The notes under the pieces are model-generated. The model saw nothing but the letters and a program-made list of their open reading frames with translations. It did not search any database and was not told where the DNA came from. Below are positions 23,729-35,281 of a stretch of DNA of 64,000 nucleotides, piece after piece; the stretch's first letter is position 1; each line of letters opens with the position of its first letter. Source of the stretch: Sporobolomyces roseus (lineage: Eukaryota; Basidiomycota; Microbotryomycetes; Sporidiobolales; Sporidiobolaceae). The position numbers and the translations under genes are program-made. The stretch lies in the NCBI GenBank assembly GCA_016617785.1, contig JADILM010000002.1, positions 868,001 through 932,000 on the forward strand. Reading direction: 5' to 3'.

Positions 23729-25307
23729 ATGTCCAACTCTGCACAAGACCCAACAACAGAAGAAGGTTTCCTCGCTGAAGATGATGTAGAAGAAGTTGAA
23801 GAATTAGATCAACAAGATGGTGAAATGGATTCAGGAGACGAAGTAGGAGAATACGAACAACAAGAAGGAGAAGAAGGAGAAGAAGATGATGCCATGGCCA
23901 TGTTGGACTCTGGATTAGACGATTCATTCTCAACTTGTACTTTACATCAAGGCGCAGTCTTCTGTCTTCAAGTTCACCCAGTCTCTTCACAGCTCGCAGT
24001 ATCAGGTGGAGAAGACGACTTGGCCTTCATCTTCAGAACCGACACGGGAGAAGAAGTGAAAAAGTTAGAGGGACACTCGGATTCAGTCACTAGTTGCGGA
24101 TGGAATTTTGATGGGACGATGGTTGCGACGGGAGGAATGGACGGGAGAGTCATCGTATGGAAAGTGAGTGGATCTAGTGGGGAATGGACTGAGAGGAAGT
24201 GGGAGTTACTGCATACTCTAGAAGGTCCCGACGAAGTAAATGTGAGTTTGTCGAAGTCTGATTCCAGTTCGTTCCACCTTACGAACGCTGACTGGATTGA
24301 TGCCAACGAACTCAGTGGCTCGATTGGCACCCTAAGGGTAACCTGTTGCTGGCTGGAGGTGCAGACGGAACTGTTTGGTTATGGAACCGTGAGTTAATTT
24401 CCGCTTTCTGAACGTTACTACGACCTGACTGACTCGATACCGAATCTTTGACAGTCCCATCTGGGAATACACTCCATGTCTTGTCTGGTCACATGGCTAG
24501 CGTCACTGCTGGTCGTTTCACACCCGACGGTAAGCTTTCAGCCGATCTCTTTTCACAAGCGTTCTCCTTGCTGACTCTCAGTCCCCCCCAATTTCTAGGC
24601 AAGAAGATCCTCACTGCTTCCGAAGACTCTACACTCATCCTCTGGGATCCTCGAGAAGGTACAGCGATCCACAAGCTCCTCCCGACGGACGCACGTTTCA
24701 AACTAGAATCCGGTATCAATTGTCTCGCCATCAACCCTGCCTCAACCGTAGCGATTCTAGGAGGAGCTGAAGGAGGATTGAGAGCGGTGAACCTGATTCA
24801 AGGTACAGTGTTGGCACAAATGACGGGACATGAAGAAGGAGCGAGTATCGAAATGGTCGCTTTCAACGAAGTACCTACGGTTGCGGGAGCGGCGGCGTTG
24901 AGTGTAGTAGTCAGTGTCGGAACTGATGGAAGGGTCTGCACTTGGGAAGCATCGAGCTTTAGGTTGAGAAGTACCGATTCTCATGAGGTGACTTTTCCTC
25001 TCTCTCTCTCTCTCTTCCTCCACTTTGCTGATTCCGTTTCGATTCCGTACAGGACGCTGTCACTTCCCTTTCATTCTCACCACACACGACGACTTTCCTC
25101 ACTGGTTCAGCAGACAAGACGGTCAGGTTATGGGATTATCGAACTGGAACTTGCGTGAAGACTCTCCTAGGGAACAGAGATATTGTTCACACTGTCAGTT
25201 TGAGTAAAGATGGGAAAGTTGTCGTGAGTGGGAGTGAGGATGGGAGTGTAAGGACTTTCAGACCGGACGAAGAGAAACCTAGAGAAGTCGATGGGATGCA
25301 GGAATAG
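23729..25307 (+). CDS. SQT1: WD40 ribosome-assembly protein (Sqt1/AAMP family)
   Basis: Yeast Sqt1 is the dedicated chaperone of ribosomal protein uL16 (Rpl10) in late 60S assembly in the cytoplasm; AAMP is the animal homologue. The protein starts MSNSAQDPTTEEGF and has an acidic N-terminus of about 60 residues, as in this family. WD40 blades follow: GAVFCLQVHPVSSQLAVSGGEDDLAFIF, LEGHSDSVTSCGW, GGMDGRVIVWKV, LLLAGGADGTVWLWN, LSGHMASVTAGRFTPDGKKILTASEDSTLILWD, TGSADKTVRLWDYRTG and VVSGSEDGSVRTF. The order and the central GINCLAINP blade fit Sqt1/AAMP. About four introns are needed, one of them marked by a Py-rich tract before GACGCTGTC. The stop is at 25305-25307. Confidence 0.9.
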
Positions 25308-25709
25308 ATGAAATAAATCTCGGATTTCTTTGGGTTTTTTGGTAGGAGGAGAGGGGTTTTTCTGTTGATATAAAATCTTGTCCGCTCCCTCGTTATTGAC
25401 AACTAGTCTTCGTGGCCTGGGAGATACTACACGTGAGATTCGATCGGAACTTTGCGAAACGAGTTCACGCTTGTCTCTCTCCCTTTCACTTTTACTCCGA
25501 CTTTCCTCGTTTCACAGCTTGACTCGATCGATAGATCAACAATAGCTCAAGTCAGTCAAACTCATACCCGCTCAAGAAAGGGACGCTCTCCTTCCTCAAG
25601 CTCCACTTTCACCTCCCACCTCGCACTCTCAGCCGATAGTCGTCCCTCTACCTTCAAGACTACAACCACAGCTATCGGTACAGCCTGAGACGTATCCGAG
25701 CGTCCCTAG
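25308..25709. promoter_or_regulatory. Intergenic region upstream of the RING-H2 gene
   Basis: 402 bp containing the SQT1 3' end and the promoter and leader of the next gene. Pyrimidine-rich text covers 25480-25620. No gene was seen. Confidence 0.45.
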
Positions 25710-28700
25710 ATGGCTTCGTCCTCTTGGATTCAGTCTCGAGACATCATCTCTTTATCTCAACCTCAACACCGAGCTGCTGCCAAACCCACTTCTCCCAACG
25801 CTTCGATCTCGACTCAGTCACATGACCGTATGGAGGAAGAAGGAGGAAACGATAATCAGCTACAGTATCTTCCCACTCCGACTTCCCTTCCTCGCCTCTC
25901 TCAGCTTCCAAACCCTCTCAATCCGATGTCTGGATCAATTTCGAATGACACAGTCGGACTCTTTGCGAGACCCAGCGACCTCTCGGGGAATGAGGAAATA
26001 GCAGGAGCGAGCATGGATCAAAGCGAGGACGAGTTTCAAGGTTCGGGATCGGAGAGGAAACGTCAAGAGGATCGAGAGGGTGGTTTGCCATTCGAGATAG
26101 AGATGGAAGCACTCGATACGGATCTCGAAGAATTCGATCAATCGTGAGTACTCTTTTTTCGAGGTTGCGATAAGCGAAATTAGCGTTATTTCGCAATTTC
26201 ACGGTGATCTTGTATAAGAAAGACCGCTGATCAAATTTGCCTACTTTTCATAGGCATCTCAATATGATTGCTGCCCCGTTCAGTAGTACTCACAGACCAC
26301 AACGAATCGCTAGAGCTCGCTACGCCTCTTCGAATTCGTCTGCTCCCTCGCCGCCGCCTCTCGTCAGATCCGAGGAGCACATCATGAGCGACGACATTCC
26401 ACCTTCACACAAGCGAACCTTCTCCCACGTATCGATCTCGACCGGGATGACGCCTCCGGTGCTCGAACGTGCTTCTTTCGAAACTCTTCCCTTCCTCGCA
26501 TCTCCTCCCGCTTCGCCCTCCCTCGATTCTTCATACCAACTCTCTCTCGACCTCCCTACTTCGTCTTCGTCCCTATCAAGCGACCTTGATAATCATCCTC
26601 TCTTTCGGTCGACCCCTTCGACCGCTTCGAATCACGATCCCGCTTCGAACGACTCAGCTCTACCTTCACAACACCGACCTTACGTCCACTCCCGGGCTCG
26701 GACGCACTCGTTCGAATCCCAGAGAGCAAGCACAGCTAGAGCTAGCGGCAGGCGTAACTTACTAGAAGTCACTCGAGAGAGTATCGAAGGAGAAATGAGT
26801 CGCGCCTCTAGTTTGAGGAGGCGTTCTCCAACATCAAGGAGGTCGGAAGATGGAGAAGGATGGAGGAGTGATCTTGAGAGAGGAGGGAGTAAGAGGAGGA
26901 GGGCTTCGACTTTACTCAACGGAGGAGAGGTGGAAATCGCTCAAACGACTTCGGCAAGTGGTACTCAACATCAAGGTAGCCAATCATTCGCTCCTGCTCT
27001 CGGTCGATATCCGCCTCAGGCTCAAGCCGTCGAACCTGTCCTCTCTCGTCCTTCACCTCCCGCTTCACCAGAATCTTCTGCCCCTCGACAACCTTCGTTC
27101 TCTCGACTCCCTCCTTGGTGGCGGAACGCTTCCTTCACTCACGTAGCTGCGAGTGATCCTCAGGTCACAGACCCGGATGGCTTCGCAAGCGGCTCCTCGA
27201 CCTCTTATTTGCCTACTCCGCCTCTCCTTCCTCCCGCTTCAAACGCTTCAACCTCCTCCTCTTTCCTTCGCCCTCGCTCGTCGCGCACGGCTCGACCTCG
27301 GTTCTCTCTCGACTCGGTCGCGACCTTCACGAACGATGCACGACTCCACTCTGCTCAATCGCGTCACCTCCATCGTCAAACCGATGAGATCCTCCGAGAA
27401 GCGGAACAGACACTTCGATCTCGACAGAGCATCTTACGGGTCGCTGAGGAGACCACTAGAGATGCGAGAAGGTTGCTGAATCAAGACCGGGAGGATCGAG
27501 AAAGAGAAAGGAGGATCAACGACTTACCCAGCGCTGGCACTCTCCCTCCTCCAGCTGAGCTCGCAGCGAGGCCAGTCATTGGAGTCAGAGTTGGAGAAGG
27601 ATGGCCCTCGGCAACGAACATGAATGCGATCGAAGGTGATTCGCCTCGTCCCCCTCAAACAAGGAGACGTCGATCTTCTCTCTTCTCGATCTCTCCGCCT
27701 TCTTCACCAGACGAAGCGAACTCGCCGGATTCGACTGAGGGTACGAGCTCTCGGGCTCGCCAGTTCCTGACTCAACTTCGATCTCGTCGACCACGTTTCT
27801 CAAGGAATTCAACGATCATCCCTCCTCCTAGCGTCGTTGCTACCGATGTCCCTTCCCCGACTCTCGCCGATTCACTCGTAGGATCGACTTTCGACGAGCA
27901 AGCAGAACGGCACGTCGCAGCTGAACTCAACAATCGTTTACTCGAACGAAGGAGGGTGTCAGCTAGTCTCGAATCTCCTGCACAACCTGATCCTCGTCCT
28001 GGGCTGTGGGGAGAGACGCTGTCTCGTACGAGTAGAAGTAGGATGCGAGGACCCACGGCGACGGAGAATGAACGATGGAGAAGAGGAGAAGCACCTCTAC
28101 TTCTCTCGGGATCGACCACTCCGGCTCTCATCGCTTCGACAGCTCAACCTCCCTTTTCTACATCCGTCGCCAGCGGTACCGTCACTCCGCTCAGTGCTTC
28201 CTCGTCAACCTCAAGCAATCCTCCTCAAATCGGAAATGAGGCGACTGATGTAGCAGCAACAGCTTACTTCGCCCGACGGGACGACTCGCCTTCACCTCGG
28301 CGAGGCGGAAACCGAACTGAATCGTTGTTCAGGAGAGCTATCGACCTGGACGAGATTCCGACGGATCTCAGCGAAGGAGAACGACGACGAGATCGCTCGC
28401 TGTCGAGGAGGACGGAAGATCAAAGAGCCTTGTTTCCGACACTGAGCTCAGGAGTAGGAGGACATGGAACAGGATCAGTTACAACCCTCGAAAGAGCCTT
28501 GTCGGCGGATGGTTCTCGTCCCTCGATCCGATTCGCTCGTCCAGATCTCTCAGCCCAGTGTGCATCATCCGCCTCTTCTCGTCCTCGACTCCGATTCGAC
28601 GATGAAGATGAAGCTTCGCCTCAGCACACCACCGACGGATCAACTACCTCGAGCCGACCAATTTGGAATCCTCCGCATCTTCCTCTCATGCTGCCCAGCG

Positions 28701-30398
28701 GAAGTGCGGGCAGGAGAATGGTGTTCCCTCATCCTGCGAACGCTGCTGGAGCTTCAGACGGTCTCGAAGCTGCTGAGGAAGGGAGAGCTGGGGAAGAGGA
28801 AGAGGATGACGAAGAAGCGGGAATAGAGAGGTTCTTCGGAACTTTTGGTCCGAATCATCTCGAAGGAAACGTGAGTCCTCCTTTGAGCTCCTGATCGCGA
28901 GGAGGTGGCTGATGTTCATTGCTGATCAAGTCGAACGACATGAGGGATCGACCGACCGTTGGTTTTCAAGCTTCTCGGTATTCTCGACCTCTTCCCAACG
29001 CTCGACGTCTCATGCCTTGGGACGACCAAGCGCTTCCCTCGTCTCGCTTCAACCCCTTCGAAGATCTTCCAGCACCTACGACCACTACTTCCTCAGCCGA
29101 CGCAGCACGAAGAGCTTCTCTGTTCCCCGACTCCGCGGCAAACAGTCGAACGATACCTGCTCAAGCTTCTCTCGCCGATACTCTCGCAACTGACGGAGCT
29201 CGGCCGTCACCAGGCGACGCGACAAGCTCCTCGACCTCGAATCTTCGACGTCGCCATCAAGGTTCTCTAGCAACTTCCGTCGATTCAGCATCACCTTTTG
29301 CAACTCTCGAACAACAACGAGACTCCCAAGTCGACAGCGTCGCAGATCGACTTGCACAACATCGCCAGAGTCGACTGGAACGACTTGCTTCGTTGCGAAG
29401 GGAGCGTACGTTCATGAGAACCATCCTAGGAGGAGCTGCACCCGGGGGAGACGGAGCATCAACATCAACCATGGCCACGAGCCCTCCAGTTCGCGCAGCT
29501 TCCGTCTCTCCCGAACGAACAGCGTGGCGAGATCGAATCCGGGATCGAATGGATACTGAGCAGGAACGTAGAGATGCGAACCTCGCAAGTCCACCTCGCT
29601 CGCCTGGTGCTTTACGAAGGAGGGGATTGGGAGATTTCTTCAGAGGATTGGGGACGGGAGGAAGACTGATCTCGATGTTTGATGAGGATTATGGAGCTTT
29701 CTTTGGGAGAGATGCGGTTGCTCTCGATTCGAGAAACTATCTAGTAAGGGTTCAACTTTTACTGAACCTCGAGTTCATCGAGCTGATTGTCGTCTCGCAA
29801 TAGGAGGATGATGAGTTTGACTCTTCGTACGAAGCGCTCCTTCGATTGTCAGCTCAAATTGGAGATGTCAAACCGAAAGGAGTTGGAGCAGAGGCTCTAT
29901 CGAAACTTCGCACTTTCCCATACTCGCAATGGCCCTACATCGATCACAGCTCGTCTTCTCCCGTTAAAGGATCTCCTATCGCTAGTACAAGCGCGAACAA
30001 GATCGAGGAGGACAAGCCAGAGTTTGCGAGGAAAGGTATCGACAAGGAAGTGGCTTGTTCAGTTTGCTTGAGCGTGAGTCGCCGTTCGAACTTTCTATTA
30101 TTCTGCCGATGTCATTGCTGACTTGTCCCATCAATGAGCCTTCAGGATTACGAAGAAGAGGATGAAATCGCACTCGCTCATTGCTCGCACGGTTTCCACG
30201 CAGATTGTCTCAAGGTGTGTGCCACTTGACCGATCTCATGGTCCTCGTACATTTCTCACTCGCCCTCTGTATTCATTAGGCTTGGCTGAAAGATCACGGT
30301 AGCTGCCCGTTCGTCGATACCGTTATCTTTCGCAGTGGTCGACTTACTGATCCTTCTCTCCTCTTCGCAGAGTTTGCCGTCGGAATCACGCCGCCTGA
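25710..30398 (+). CDS. Large disordered RING-H2 E3 ubiquitin ligase
   Basis: Over 1,300 residues, nearly all Ser/Pro/Arg-rich low-complexity sequence, end in a complete RING-H2 domain. The finger reads ACSVCLSDYEEEDEIALAHCSHGFHADCLKAWLKDHGSCPVCRR: C-x2-C, C-x-H-x2-H-x2-C and a final C-x2-C, as in C3H2C3 RING ligases that recruit an E2. The last Cys pair forms only when a 62-nt intron (30309-30370) splits it; the stop is then TGA at 30396-30398. Unspliced sequence runs on in frame to 30414 but loses the last ligands. Other introns follow SQS-, GNN-type and GACGG-like donors, including one after EGN near 28871. There is no membrane span. The N-terminal bulk may bind substrates, but none can be named. 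Confidence 0.85.
30309..30370 (+). other. Intron splitting the last Cys pair of the RING
   Basis: The exon ends TGC CC and resumes A GTT TGC CGT after TTCGCAG, giving CPVCRR. The intron is 62 nt long. If retained, the frame continues without a stop to 30414 and replaces the last zinc ligands with an unrelated tail. Confidence 0.65.
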
Positions 30399-30675
30399 GA
30401 TCAACTCATTGTAACATCTTCCCCTCAGCTCTTCTCTTCCTATACAGTTGTGCTTGTATCGCTCTTCGCTCTCATTTCTCTCGTTTTCTTATTTCTGCTT
30501 CACCTGTTTTTGATTTTAAGAACCGCATTTCTCTACTTTATATGAATCGTACTTGTAGCTCTGCGCAATCTCGTTTTGATTCGATTCTCATTTTCACAAC
30601 TTTGCGAAATTCTCACTTCCGTCATTCTTGGTTCCAAATCGCTCTTCTTCGCTTCGCCACCTCTGCATCAAGCGT

Positions 30676-33095
30676 ATGAGACGTTCTGCAGTAGCTCTAG
30701 CAGCACACAAGCCATCATCATCTGTACTGAGGCTCTCAACTCCTCGTCCTCGAACCCCATCAAATCGCTCAACATCGGATCAATGGCTTCGCTCAGGATC
30801 GCGTAGGACGTTCTTCGGATTGGGAGAGGTCATGGGTGTACTCAGCAAGTACGTAAACCCTCTGCTCCGCTCGCTGGAGATCCGAGATGATGGGGCTCTC
30901 GATTCTCAATGAAACTTCACTCACCCCGTCTCGCTTCCCTCGTATAGTCCTGCCGAAACCCTCAGATCACTATCGGATGCAAAGAGACAATTGGAGGAAA
31001 TGCGGCAAGAAGTGAAAGATGCCAAAGAGAGATCGCAGAGTGCGTTTCGCTTTACTTTATCGCTTCTTTCGCAAGCTGACGACACGTTCCACAGTTCCAA
31101 CGTCTCATACATTCTCCCCTCTGCCGGGCTTCTTCGATCGGCCGTCAGAGATTAAGGCAATCGAAAGAGCTTTGGGAGCTGTGCCCTCATTTACGATTCT
31201 ATTCGGTTCTTCGTCTGTCGGCAAGACGGCACTCTTGCGTCAAGTACTCTCCAATTCCGACAAGTACCACGTACTTCACTTCGACCTTCGTATTGCGGGA
31301 TTTGCCGATTTAGCGTCTCTTTACCTCAGCTTGTCTCAACAACTAGAGTCCTATTTCGCTGTGATCCCCGAACAAATGGGTAAAGAATGGGGATGGGATG
31401 AATTCGAGATCGAATCATGGGCTTTCAAGGTATGTCCCACTTGCGATCTCAGTCTATTGGAAAGCTCTTCTGACCGGATTCCCTCGAAAATGCAGCATGA
31501 TCGAGCCGAAGTCGTCAAGCGTGTCGAGAATGGAGGAGAGGTCAAGACGAGTGATATTGCGAGACTGATGGAGATCTTGCAGAGTGCTCTGCTCAAGTAC
31601 TGGGAGTGAGGCTGTGTTCCTTCCTTCACCCGATCGCGAATCCTACTGAGCGAGATTCTGGTACAGCTTTAAACCGATGTCCAAATCCGAGAGGAAAAAG
31701 CAAGAGGAAACTAAGAAAGCTGCAGAAGAGGAGGAAAAGTCAGGATCCAAACCTTCGAAAACAGCGAAACCAACTGCGATCAAGAACGATTCATCTGCAC
31801 CGTCGACCTCGAACGATCCGACAGAAGCGCGAATGAGAGCTGGCGCTGTGCCGAAACCACAGAGGAGCGAGAAGGAGGAGAAGACCTTGATCGAGGCGAG
31901 AAGTTTGGGCAAAGCGCAGAAAAGCGAGGAGGGAGAGGTTGAGGAAGAGAAGAAACCGCGAGCGAAGAAGATTCCAGTGATCTTCATGGACGAGGTAAGT
32001 GTCTCAGTAGTTTCTCTCCACGGGATGTAGCTGATACCGCAACGTTGATAGGCGCACAAACTACCCGCACTTATTCAAGCTGATGAGTAAGGTTCAAGTT
32101 TCTTCATGGCATTTTCGTCGAACTAACCTTTCTCGCCTCTTGTAGCGCTATGAAGGCTATCCTCGACTCGTTATTGGTGTTGACAAAGCAAGATCGACTA
32201 GCTCACTGCATTCTTGCGACGAGCGATTCATTCTTCATGTAAGCCCTCGTTCTCCCTCGTCATACGACTCCTCACTCATAGTCACACTGCGCTATAGGAT
32301 GTGGCTGAGAGCGTGGAACACGGCTCAGCATTGTCAGATCCTTTCGATTGGTGACTGCAACAAGGCAGAAGCGAAAAGCTTCGTCGAGAAAGTTCTCCTG
32401 CCTCACGTCCCGGAGAAGATGCGAGGTAAATACAAGTTCGACGAGCTGTACGAAGTATTCGGAGGTAAACTCGCTCACCTGTCAGATTACAGTATGTCGA
32501 TTCTCCTCTCAGAGAACTTGACTACCGCTTGACTGACGATGGAGCGTTACCTCGACCTCTAGCTGGCGAATTCATCAACAACGAAGGCGACTTGAACATT
32601 CTCGACTCTTCTCACTTCCTTCAAGCGCACGCACTCCTCAACCTCCAGCTTATTCACGCTCTCCCTCCTTCGAAATCTAAATCAACAGATGAAGAAGACG
32701 ATCAACGACGCGCTTCCTCCGGGTTCCGAATCTATTCTCCTCTTCGGAACTCAGCACCGACAGGGACCGGCGCCGGTGTCGACGATGGAAACTCGGCAGA
32801 ATTCACCGTTACGGATCTGCTGAAAGTGATGGAGCGACTCGCGCCAGGGAAAGAAGAAGCACTCTCGTACTTTGCGCTATGTAGGGAGATGGGAGCGCTT
32901 GCGGTCGATGGCATGGTGCGAGGGAGGATCTTGGAGTTGAGATGGAGTTCGACAGTGACAGATGAGGGAGGGCCGCGAAGCGTAGTGGAAACAAGGAAAG
33001 AGATCGTTGGACCCTGTCTCGTTCCAACAACGCCAGTCATCAAGTTTGCGATGGGTAAAGTACTCGAAGAATGGAAAGACGAAGTCAAGGAGTAG
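30676..33095 (+). CDS. P-loop (AAA/STAND-like) ATPase, probably mitochondrial
   Basis: The N-terminus MRRSAVALAAHKPSSSVLRLSTPRPRTPSNRS is Arg/Ser-rich without acids, like a mitochondrial presequence. A short coiled coil follows (LRSLSDAKRQLEEMRQEVKDAKERSQ). The ATPase domain starts with LPGFFDRPSEIKAIERAL, then Walker A FGSSSVGKTALL and later Walker B PVIFMDEAHKLPAL. The arrangement resembles the archaeal-type ATPase_2 family found in fungi. A Lys/Glu-rich, low-complexity insertion of about 100 residues (MSKSERKKQEETKK to EEEKKPRAKK) sits just before Walker B. A sensor-like ILATSDSFF and a winged-helix-like C-terminus (TVTDLLKVMERLAPGKEEALSYFALCREMGAL) complete it. About seven introns are needed. 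The role is unknown; organelle quality control would be a guess. Confidence 0.75.
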
Positions 33096-33178
33096 GGAAG
33101 TATCCGAATTGTTGTTTGTCATTTAACTATAGTAACTTTCGCAGTGCACCCTATGAGAACAAACGATCACTACTCGAT

Positions 33179-34993
33179 CTAGCTCGAGCCTTCCCGCCTC
33201 TCCCTGACCCAAGTCCTCCATTTCTTCCAAACCTTGCGATCTTCTTCCGCTTTGACCTCACCCGATTTCTTCCCTCGTTGTCGCCAGTCGTTCTCCCACC
33301 TTTCGCCGTAACTCGAGTAGGCTGTTGTCGAGCGGATCTGGGCATCTAGCGATTTCGAGGGCGCCAAATCGACGAAGCCGAGACTTATTTCGCTTCGAGA
33401 GCGCGAAAGCTTCCTCCCGAAGAGGCTGTGCGGTCGTCCAGAGCTCTTGCGAGATCGGATCGTTGCGACACTCTTCTTCCTCCTGAGATCATTCACTTGT
33501 GCTGCCCTATCCTCCTTCCTCTCTCTCTCTCCCTCCCCCTGGATCCTCCTTCGACTCTGACTCCTCGTTCTCCCCAACTTCGTCAACCACGCGAATTTGC
33601 CTCGGGTTCGAATCGATTTCTCCGAATGAGCGTTCCCGATCGTCGCTTGCAAGACTGGCGATGATCTCGCTACGTCCGCTCCAGGTCCATCACGAAGAAG
33701 CTGGAGAAGAGCTTTGCGAGAATCGACGTAATTCTGAAGGGTCGAATCGACTGGAGCTCTGGGTTTCAAGAGTTTCGTAGTTCCTGGTTTGCCTTGCGAG
33801 TTCGACGATGCAGATGATTTGTTCAGAGATGAGGGGAAGGAGGAAGGGATGGCGGAAGGGGAAGGTGCTGACGGAGACGCTGAAGAAGGGCCGTATGTTG
33901 TTGGCGAAATCACGAGTTCTTCGATCCCATCTCCTCCGACGTACGAGCTGAAGACACTGGTCGACCTTGAGCGACTCTCAACTGTCGTCGAAGCTCCTTC
34001 ACCCGATCCTTTCGAGAGTGACCTCGTGCGTTGAGAGTTCTTGCGGGTCAGCATTCGCTTGAGATGCGAGATGGCATTGAAGAAGCTCGACGGAGACTTG
34101 ACTTCGACAAAGGACGAATCGATCGAGATCGTCGAGTCTCGTGGTCGACGAACGGGATACGAAGGAGCTGTGAAACTGCGAGAGGGAAGTGGTGGACGAG
34201 GGAGATCCGGAAGAGAACGAGAAGCGGAGTGAGGGCGTTGTGTTGTAGGTGAGAGAATGCTCAAAGGAGCTGTGGCATCTCGGGGTCAGTCAGTATCGTT
34301 TGCTGAGTCAAGGTGCGATTTGAGCTTACAGAGAGGAGTACGATCAAACGAATCTTGCCCGTTCCTTCGAACAACCGACGATGCGACGGATCCAGGTAGT
34401 CTCATGCTCGTCGAAGCGCTTCGTTGAACCGGATTTACGAGAGGCAGGGGGGCAGTCGTAGCAGTCGAAGTTGGTGGAAGTGGTGCAAAATTCGACCACG
34501 GCTGAGGGCTAGAGGACCGAGGTGACAATCCAGGGACTATGGGCGACCTCAGCTGCGAGTGATCCGACGGACTGTGGATGGCCTGTAATGAGGAAGCGAT
34601 TCTTGATCCTCCTCTCGTCGAGGCAGCGAGGGTTGACGACGATAAGTTGCTTGAATTGGTAGGCTTTCGACTCCAGACGTCGCTAACGGTAGTCGACGGA
34701 GTTTTCGAAGGCCTCCGAAGGGAGGAGCTCCGAGTGGTGGAAGGCGTTCGTTTCGAAGATTTCGAAGGAGGAGGTGCAGGGCTTCGATTCAGCTCTGGAT
34801 ATCGATTCATCGCTTGTCGGTACTCTGGAGAGTCGAGTAAAGAGTGGAGCAGAGGGTAGTCCGCTCGAGGTAGAGGCAGATGCACCGGTTCAGACCTCGA
34901 GGAAGTTTGGGAGCGAGAGTGGGAGAAGGTAGTCGAGGGAGTTGGCGGATACCATGTTGCGTTCGAAGGCACAGGCGAGAGGTAGGTCGACAT
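33179..34993 (-). CDS. Uncharacterised Ser/Arg-rich protein
   Basis: I do not recognise a domain. The first exon starts MSTYLSPVPSNATWYPP at 34993 and joins at CTCT|GTAAGC to an exon resuming CTCCTTTGAGC, giving about 585 residues. A short ordered patch near residue 50 reads DYPLLHSLLDSPEYRQAMNRYPEL. The rest is Ser/Pro/Thr-rich, with two further patches: SSFFNAISHLKRMLTRKNSQ and VDSTLQNYVDSRKALLQLLRDG. The C-terminus has basic SR-like stretches (GRKLSRSRSEIS) and ends VWKKWRTWVRERREGSS. Many SP, TP and RxxS sites suggest a phosphorylated, mostly disordered regulator. Its stop lies only 83 bp from the stop of the convergent ATPase gene. Confidence 0.6.
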
Positions 34994-35281
34994 CAAGGAA
35001 TGTGGAAGAGAAGAAGAGAGAAGGACGAGGTGGAGAGGGATTGAGAAAGAAGCTCGAGCTCCTCGTCGACTCCGTGGAGCTCTCGGACTTCGACTGCGGC
35101 ATCACGGACAGACTCGACGACAATGGAGTATTGCAGGTGATATAGGAAAGGATATAGGTATGATAAATAGAAACAAGACAAGAATCGACGACGAAAAGAG
35201 GCGAAATGAAACGAACAAAGTAACCCATAAAAATGACAACAAACGAAACCTCAAGCAAGAAAGTGCTACATCTCCATCCAG

